A DNA stretch of 60,844 nt, taken from the NCBI GenBank assembly GCA_028282725.1, contig JANQHF010000040.1, forward strand, positions 1 to 60,844, read 5' to 3'. The stretch is from Saprospiraceae bacterium. Lineage in GTDB: Bacteria > Bacteroidota > Bacteroidia > Chitinophagales > Saprospiraceae. A model generated the notes under the pieces. It was given only the letters and a program-made list of their open reading frames with translations. It was not told the DNA's origin and did not search any database. Position numbers and translations under genes: made by a program. This document shows positions 57,301-60,844 of the stretch, piece by piece (positions within the stretch are counted from its first letter, which is position 1; each line of letters starts with the position of its first letter).

Positions 57301-58427
57301 ATTCATTTGTCATAACGGATTTACATTTCCCCGGCAGGGCCATAATGATTTTTGACACTTTGCTTTGCAGTGGCGATCCCTTCGAATTTGTAGTGGGTAA
57401 CAAGGTCTATAATGAATCCAATCAATCGGGTCTGGATACTCTTGTAGGAGCGACTGCCTACCAATGTGACAGCTTTATTCAAACTCTATTGAGATATGCA
57501 GATGACATCCAGGTCACGGTTATGGATACAATTTGTCCGGGGGATCAAATTGCCGTCGGCAACAGTATTTATAATGTTGATAATCTTTCCGGGATGGACA
57601 CGATACCCGGAGTTGTCGGATGCGATACCGTAGTGACTGTAAACCTTTCAATTGACACGATCTCTTATTCTATTGATGTTTTTCCTTCCTGCCCAAATGC
57701 AGCCGACGGTATTCTAACCGTATTCAATGACAGACCAATAGCTACATATCTATTGAGCATTGATAATCAAACCTATACAATTTCAGTGGATCCTGTTGAG
57801 ATTGCCGGGTTGTCAGGAGGGCAATATGAACTGATGGTGGAGAGTACATTGGGGTGCCGGATCAGCGAATCAATTATCATTGATGAATTTCAAATTGATG
57901 CGCCACAGATCAACACAGAAGTTGTTGGTTTGGATTCACAAAGGTTGGATATCGAATTTCAGGGTATCATTGACAGTATCTCCTGGTCGAGTACAAGTAC
58001 CCGGATCTGTTCGAATTGTCCATCTATCATAATCGATCCCAGGATCACAGAAACATATACAGTCGATATCCTCGAGTCCTCCGGTTGTACGTTTTCAACG
58101 TCACTCCAGGTTGGTGACGGGTCTCCAATACCGGTTAGATTTTACATGCCCAACACGATTTCCCCTAACGTCACAACAGCAAACTCAAGGCTTTATCTGC
58201 AAACTTCTGATCCGAATATCGTTTCATATGACCTCTTCATTTACAACCGATGGGGAGACCTTCTTTTTGAAAATTTCAATGTCCCACCGAATGAATTCAA
58301 TGGTGGATGGGATGGAACCAACCGGGGAATAAGAATCGAACAAGGAGTCTATGTCTACCTGGTTGAGATTCTCAAGCGGGACGGACAAGTGGAATTAAAT
58401 ACCGGAGATATTCTAGTTATCTATTGA
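54378..58427 (+). CDS. Giant secreted repeat protein with CHU_C-type T9SS domain (1349 aa)
   Basis: Start at the ATG at 54378 (a GTG four codons earlier is also open). Signal peptide ends about 'TITGQ' (residue ~27). A Cys-rich lectin-like N-terminal domain (about 30-215, 'GEDCCPCAFSGGSSECGD') is followed by PKD/Ig-like units (about 220-555), then ten tandem copies of a ~54-aa repeat (558-1092) with 'Y.E.NP.G.D' and 'GCDSI..VNL.F' cores. Several later copies lose the Cys. A further beta domain (about 1095-1180) and an Ig-like domain lead to 'FYMPNTISPN' and the gliding-motility-associated C-terminal domain (CHU_C, T9SS type B) with 'IYNRWGDLLFE', 'WDGTNRG' and 'GVYVYLVEI'. It should be exported by T9SS and attached to the cell surface. 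Adhesion or gliding role inferred. Confidence 0.9.
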   Translation: MKMPNPIVTKGFYISCLCLLTTTITGQVLIEEMEFDGGDRILFTIDASDCDNNPGTFGANGNGAFEINDREGEDCCPCAFSGGSSECGDNGSAAISQIIPIDRFCNVTVRADVSLSNAVFECDMPGFAPITPFPCNPTLDAGRDAMKIEILTPLNGIQLLGGYCGDQQIEDFIIEGIEDILLTIFITGGTEAQDESYFIQRIIVEGSIKSLVQARLDAKPEFCNGQESLVINAIAEPGSTYEWEFNGNPLNLPPNTPTYIQALAAPSHAGLYTVTVFEPGGCISTAQTMVDIVTCIPSTATFSFDTNFCRDEDSLMLPPTSDEGVTGNWNVNPVQVLADTSFFDEITFTPGPQFGIAPVTIALDVDTLPILGDFPSGGLDVCVLEGSSEQVDFSSLLNVREPRIFEATGFDGVILDVMDLRNLDVSDQDPGTYKFTFRSEPAGNCGEKIDSVDITLIRLNAGQNASFVHCAEDNDPVDFQALINDPSMSGRWSDIQNSGIILTDPTSVDVSSLAVGNYIYQYIVGGDSSCLQLSDTSELQLEVIPGASLNVGTFVPAVVLCENSDTVFIIGNDRYDSNQRSGQTLLPGQAANSCDSLVIVNLNFLPILRDTVLHRGCIGDGYDTLINNVLYFEDNRAGTEILTASNGCDSIITINLTFGSPTFGTFSPTRCTGDGFEQTIGGIAFNEQNKTGTAIITGSNGCDSTVTVNIEFLPPETKAVPYDGCINDGYFIIVNGVRYDENNPTGTEQIRASTGCDTLVDINLVFKPDTTGAVDIVRRQDDGFFIEVGSTVYDENNPTGTEVFTAANGCDSIVTVNLTFLEGVFDSLVTDRCMGDDFEYISGNSIYNESNPSGVDTFSSSDNRDSFFITRLTFLPPGINQIDLFKTSGSGFDTIINGIRYDESIPSNMDTIQGGAVNSCDSIIIVNIQFLDALRTRIDTTICFEDEYSITVGNSTYGRENPSGLDTFQSSLGIDSFVITDLHFPGRAIMIFDTLLCSGDPFEFVVGNKVYNESNQSGLDTLVGATAYQCDSFIQTLLRYADDIQVTVMDTICPGDQIAVGNSIYNVDNLSGMDTIPGVVGCDTVVTVNLSIDTISYSIDVFPSCPNAADGILTVFNDRPIATYLLSIDNQTYTISVDPVEIAGLSGGQYELMVESTLGCRISESIIIDEFQIDAPQINTEVVGLDSQRLDIEFQGIIDSISWSSTSTRICSNCPSIIIDPRITETYTVDILESSGCTFSTSLQVGDGSPIPVRFYMPNTISPNVTTANSRLYLQTSDPNIVSYDLFIYNRWGDLLFENFNVPPNEFNGGWDGTNRGIRIEQGVYVYLVEILKRDGQVELNTGDILVIY
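56049..57653 (+). repeat. Ten tandem protein-coding Cys repeats (~54 aa each)
   Basis: Unit consensus: C-x-G-D-G, ~8 aa with VG or NG, Y-x-E-x-N-P-x-G, ~10 aa, G-C-D-S-I/V, ~3 aa, N-L-x-F. Copies 1-5 keep both Cys positions best; copies 6-10 diverge. DNA identity between copies is low by eye, so the array is old. The same unit occurs at 9110-9235 (minus), twice at 12070-12362 (minus) and at 59869-60000 (plus). Confidence 0.85.
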
Positions 58428-58460
58428 TTGAAATGATTCAATCAATTTAATTTTAATTTG
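58423..58460 (+). terminator. Terminator overlapping stop codon of the 1349-aa gene
   Basis: Perfect 10-bp arms ATTGATTGAA / TTCAATCAAT with an ATGA loop at 58423-58446, followed by a T-rich tract (TTAATTTTAATTT). The left arm contains the TGA stop. It resembles an intrinsic terminator with an AT-rich stem. Confidence 0.6.
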
Positions 58461-58620
58461 CTCCCATTTAAAATACCGATTATGAATGTAACATTCTACT
58501 ACAAAATCGACCAAAATCGCACAAAACGTAACATAATTTTTTGATTCATAAGATCTTGGTTCTCTTTATACTTTTATCAATATTATGTGCCTAATGAGGT
58601 GATTGAAATCCTCGGTACAA

Positions 58621-60844
58621 ATGATCGACTTGAGCATAGGACTAAGGCCATATCAACTCCATGGTTGGAAGGATATACTGTTAACTAATAAGGCCCACAC
58701 CTTTTTATTTGGTCTCATTCTTATACTCAATTCAATCTCAATTTTTAGTCAACCTTCATCACCTGGTGATATTACATTCGTGGGTTTTAATGCTGACACG
58801 GAAGATGGTTTTGCATTCATTTCATTTGTAGAAATTCCTGACGGTGCTTCAATACACTTCACCGATAACGAATGGAATGGTTCGCCCATCGGATCCGGAG
58901 GTACCTTCAACACGAATGAACAATTTCATACGTGGACAAACAACAATGGATGTCCCATTGCGGCCGGAACGGTCATAACGGTAATTGGAACAGGTCTCAT
59001 TAATTTAAATGTATCGAACGAAGTACTTTATGCTTATTCAGGACCGAACCAGACCAATCCAACTGCCTTCTTAACTGCTTTTGCCAGCGGAGGATTCAAT
59101 ATGACGAATGGAACATTAATGAATACCGGTCTAACAGCAGGTACGGATGCAGTTGAGTTCACCAATGATATTGACGTAGCTGTTTACTCCGGGACCACAA
59201 TTTGCAATGCCACAATAGCTGCATGCAGGAGAACGATCAACACGATTGCAAATTGGACGACAGATGATGGAAGTGGTCAACAGGATGAAGACGGTGTGGC
59301 TGCCGATTTTCCCATTGCCGCAGGTGCAGGTGCTACCGGTTTGCCGATGGACTTTTCCGGTTCAGCCATATCGCCAATCTCGTCATCTGTTTCCGGGAAA
59401 GATGCTACCATCTGTGCTGGCGATACTGTCCTGCCCGATTCCCTCATCACAGGCAACATGAACAATACCCAATACGGAACCAACTTCGGCACATATCCCG
59501 ATACCATCACCAGAAAAGTAACTCCAACAATGACCACTACTTACTTCGTTCGAGACAGCAACGAGGCCACAGGATGCATTGACACCACCATGCTGACCAT
59601 CACCGTCAACCCTGCTCCGTCCATTTCCGGTAAAGACATCATCATTTGTACGGGAGATTCCGTCCTGCTCGATTCCCTCATTACAGGCAATATGAACAAT
59701 ACACAGTACGGAACCAACTTCGGCACATATCCCGATACCATCACCAGAAAAGTAGCTCCATCGATTACGACAACCTACTTCTTTCGGGACAGCACCAATA
59801 TGGGGTGTGTTGATACAACCATGCTGACCATCACAGTGCTGCCACAGAAGTTTTTTGCCCAAACCATCATGAGGTGTACAGGCGATGGATTCTCGATAAC
59901 GGTGGGTACTTCCACTTATAATGAAGCCAATCCCTCGGGTATGGATACCATCATGGCCAACAATGGTTGTGATTCCATCGTGACGACCAACCTCATCTTT
60001 AAGACGCTTCCTCCCAAACCAATCATCGCACCCATAGTCTTGTGCAAGGATCAAATGTTTTCAACCAATCTTGTGCCCAAGGTTGCCACTACTCCTTATA
60101 CCGTTACTTGGGATTTTGAAGGTGAGGTCAATTCTGCAGTCTCCAACAATGCCAATGTCACTGGTCAAAATGCTATGACCGGACCCGATCTGGGCACCAT
60201 CTCTTATCCCACAGGTAATGGCAGTACCGATGCCCTCAATGCCAATGGATGGTCGAATCAAACCGGGGACTACTTTGAATTCTGTATCACTGCCACTTCT
60301 GCTGATATCGTCATCTCCGACCTCTCTTTCTTTGAACGAAGATCCGGAACCGGTCCTGTTGACTACGAGGTTCGTTCTGCTCATGACAACTTCGCCTCTG
60401 TCATCACCATAGGTACAACAACAGACGGCGCCTTTAACCAGGTAACACTATCAGGTCTTGAGATCGTTCTCAATACCGGTCAGTCCAATTGCTTCAGGGT
60501 TTTTGGACTCAATGCCTCTAATACCTCAGCCGGAACATGGAGAGTCGATGACGTCCTCATATCCGGTTCCCTACTGGGTGCTCCTCCTATGGGTACAACA
60601 TTTTCTTTCTTCAGTGATGCGGCTGGAACCATGACACTGGCTTTCATGATCCCCTCATACGATCCAATGACCGCAATGCCAGGAACATACAATTACTGGA
60701 TCACAACTTCTGACGGTATGTGTTACAGCGATACGGTCATGACTTCCATTACCGTCAACCCAACTCCATCCATTTCCGGTAAGGGCATTATCATCTGTGC
60801 AGGGGATTCCGTTCTGATCGACTCCCTGGTTACCGGTAATATGA
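58621..60844 (+). CDS. Large secreted Ig/PKD-repeat protein, C-terminus beyond window
   Basis: Frame open from the ATG at 58621 to the window end (741 codons), not interrupted. Signal peptide at about residues 26-44 ending 'SIFSQ', with a ~25-aa n-region. The first domain (about 47-250, 'GDITFVGFNADTEDGFAF'-type, 'IHFTDNEWNG') is a lamin-tail-like domain seen at the start of many Bacteroidota T9SS cargo proteins. Then come two nearly identical PKD/Ig-like units (234-bp period, from 59391 and 59625), one copy of the window's Cys repeat (59869-60000), a beta-sandwich region (about 460-680, 'GDYFEFCITATSADIVISDLSFFERR') and the start of a third unit at 60774. A sorting domain is expected beyond the window. 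5' region 58428-58620 contains no obvious promoter. Surface protein inferred. Confidence 0.85.
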   Translation, partial: MIDLSIGLRPYQLHGWKDILLTNKAHTFLFGLILILNSISIFSQPSSPGDITFVGFNADTEDGFAFISFVEIPDGASIHFTDNEWNGSPIGSGGTFNTNEQFHTWTNNNGCPIAAGTVITVIGTGLINLNVSNEVLYAYSGPNQTNPTAFLTAFASGGFNMTNGTLMNTGLTAGTDAVEFTNDIDVAVYSGTTICNATIAACRRTINTIANWTTDDGSGQQDEDGVAADFPIAAGAGATGLPMDFSGSAISPISSSVSGKDATICAGDTVLPDSLITGNMNNTQYGTNFGTYPDTITRKVTPTMTTTYFVRDSNEATGCIDTTMLTITVNPAPSISGKDIIICTGDSVLLDSLITGNMNNTQYGTNFGTYPDTITRKVAPSITTTYFFRDSTNMGCVDTTMLTITVLPQKFFAQTIMRCTGDGFSITVGTSTYNEANPSGMDTIMANNGCDSIVTTNLIFKTLPPKPIIAPIVLCKDQMFSTNLVPKVATTPYTVTWDFEGEVNSAVSNNANVTGQNAMTGPDLGTISYPTGNGSTDALNANGWSNQTGDYFEFCITATSADIVISDLSFFERRSGTGPVDYEVRSAHDNFASVITIGTTTDGAFNQVTLSGLEIVLNTGQSNCFRVFGLNASNTSAGTWRVDDVLISGSLLGAPPMGTTFSFFSDAAGTMTLAFMIPSYDPMTAMPGTYNYWITTSDGMCYSDTVMTSITVNPTPSISGKGIIICAGDSVLIDSLVTGNM
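59391..59858 (+). repeat. 234-bp direct repeat inside the last gene
   Basis: Two units starting at 59391 and 59625 with very high DNA identity in their first ~130 bp (an 80-nt stretch around 59445-59520 and 59680-59755 is nearly identical), and a third unit beginning at 60774 that matches for the last 70 nt of the window. High nucleotide identity, unlike the old Cys repeats, points to recent duplication or gene conversion. Confidence 0.8.

Noticed and set aside
59383-60054. A 223-aa minus-strand open frame opposite the last gene
   Set aside because: It lies antisense to an uninterrupted secreted-protein frame with signal peptide and recognisable repeats; its own sequence is low-complexity Gly/His/Ile-rich with no domain.

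Overview
The window reads as a piece of a Bacteroidota chromosome, most likely from the Saprospiria (Lewinella / Haliscomenobacter type). The lineage is inferred, not computed. The signs are giant secreted proteins with type IX secretion (T9SS) C-terminal domains of type A and of the CHU_C/gliding type B, SprB repeats, HYR/PKD-like modules, many lipoproteins with short lipoboxes, an ABC-permease/M1-aminopeptidase fusion, and promoters resembling TAnnTTTG rather than sigma70. I saw no rRNA, tRNA, CRISPR array or prophage.

Layout. (1) 1-21.5 kb, minus strand: five very large secreted proteins in a row (a partial one of at least 285 aa, then 2522, 853, 2360 and 799 aa), built from PKD-like, HYR-like, SprB, SdrD/CnaB-like, dockerin-like and propeller-like modules. 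Two end in T9SS type A domains. Two others share a different, abrupt C-terminal end. (2) 21.5-34.7 kb: carbohydrate and lipoprotein genes. These are a GH32 fructan hydrolase (+), a three-gene minus-strand operon (penicillin-acylase-type Ntn hydrolase, haem-motif FG-GAP lipoprotein, FG-GAP lipoprotein), a decayed CPBP protease, a response regulator beside a histidine-kinase-like protein without ATPase domain, a sulfatase, a CBS protein and a GH13 amylase. (3) 34.7-41.6 kb: an amidohydrolase preceded by a broken copy of its own 5' end, DUF1059, a 5'-truncated fatty-acid hydroxylase, a PQQ-type sugar dehydrogenase, a TetR regulator, and a SulP transporter with beta-carbonic anhydrase. (4) 41.8-53.5 kb: housekeeping and envelope genes (ABC/M1 fusion with its ATPase, C-terminal processing protease, a 998-aa TPR protein with an outer-membrane barrel). 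(5) 53.5 kb to the end: a RAYT (REP-associated tyrosine transposase) surrounded by REP-like hairpins, then two more large secreted proteins, the last running off the window.

How it fits together. The dominant theme is cell-surface display through T9SS. A ~54-aa Cys-containing repeat (C..GDG...VG...Y.E.NP.G.D....GCDS......L.F) occurs in four of the giant genes on both strands (about 14 copies), linking the two surface clusters. The enzymes between them suit a polysaccharide- and peptide-degrading lifestyle.

Least-explained items: an 18-bp in-frame minisatellite with a conserved leader, present twice in opposite orientation; REP hairpins around the RAYT; a conserved non-T9SS protein terminus; and a kinase-like protein lacking its catalytic domain.
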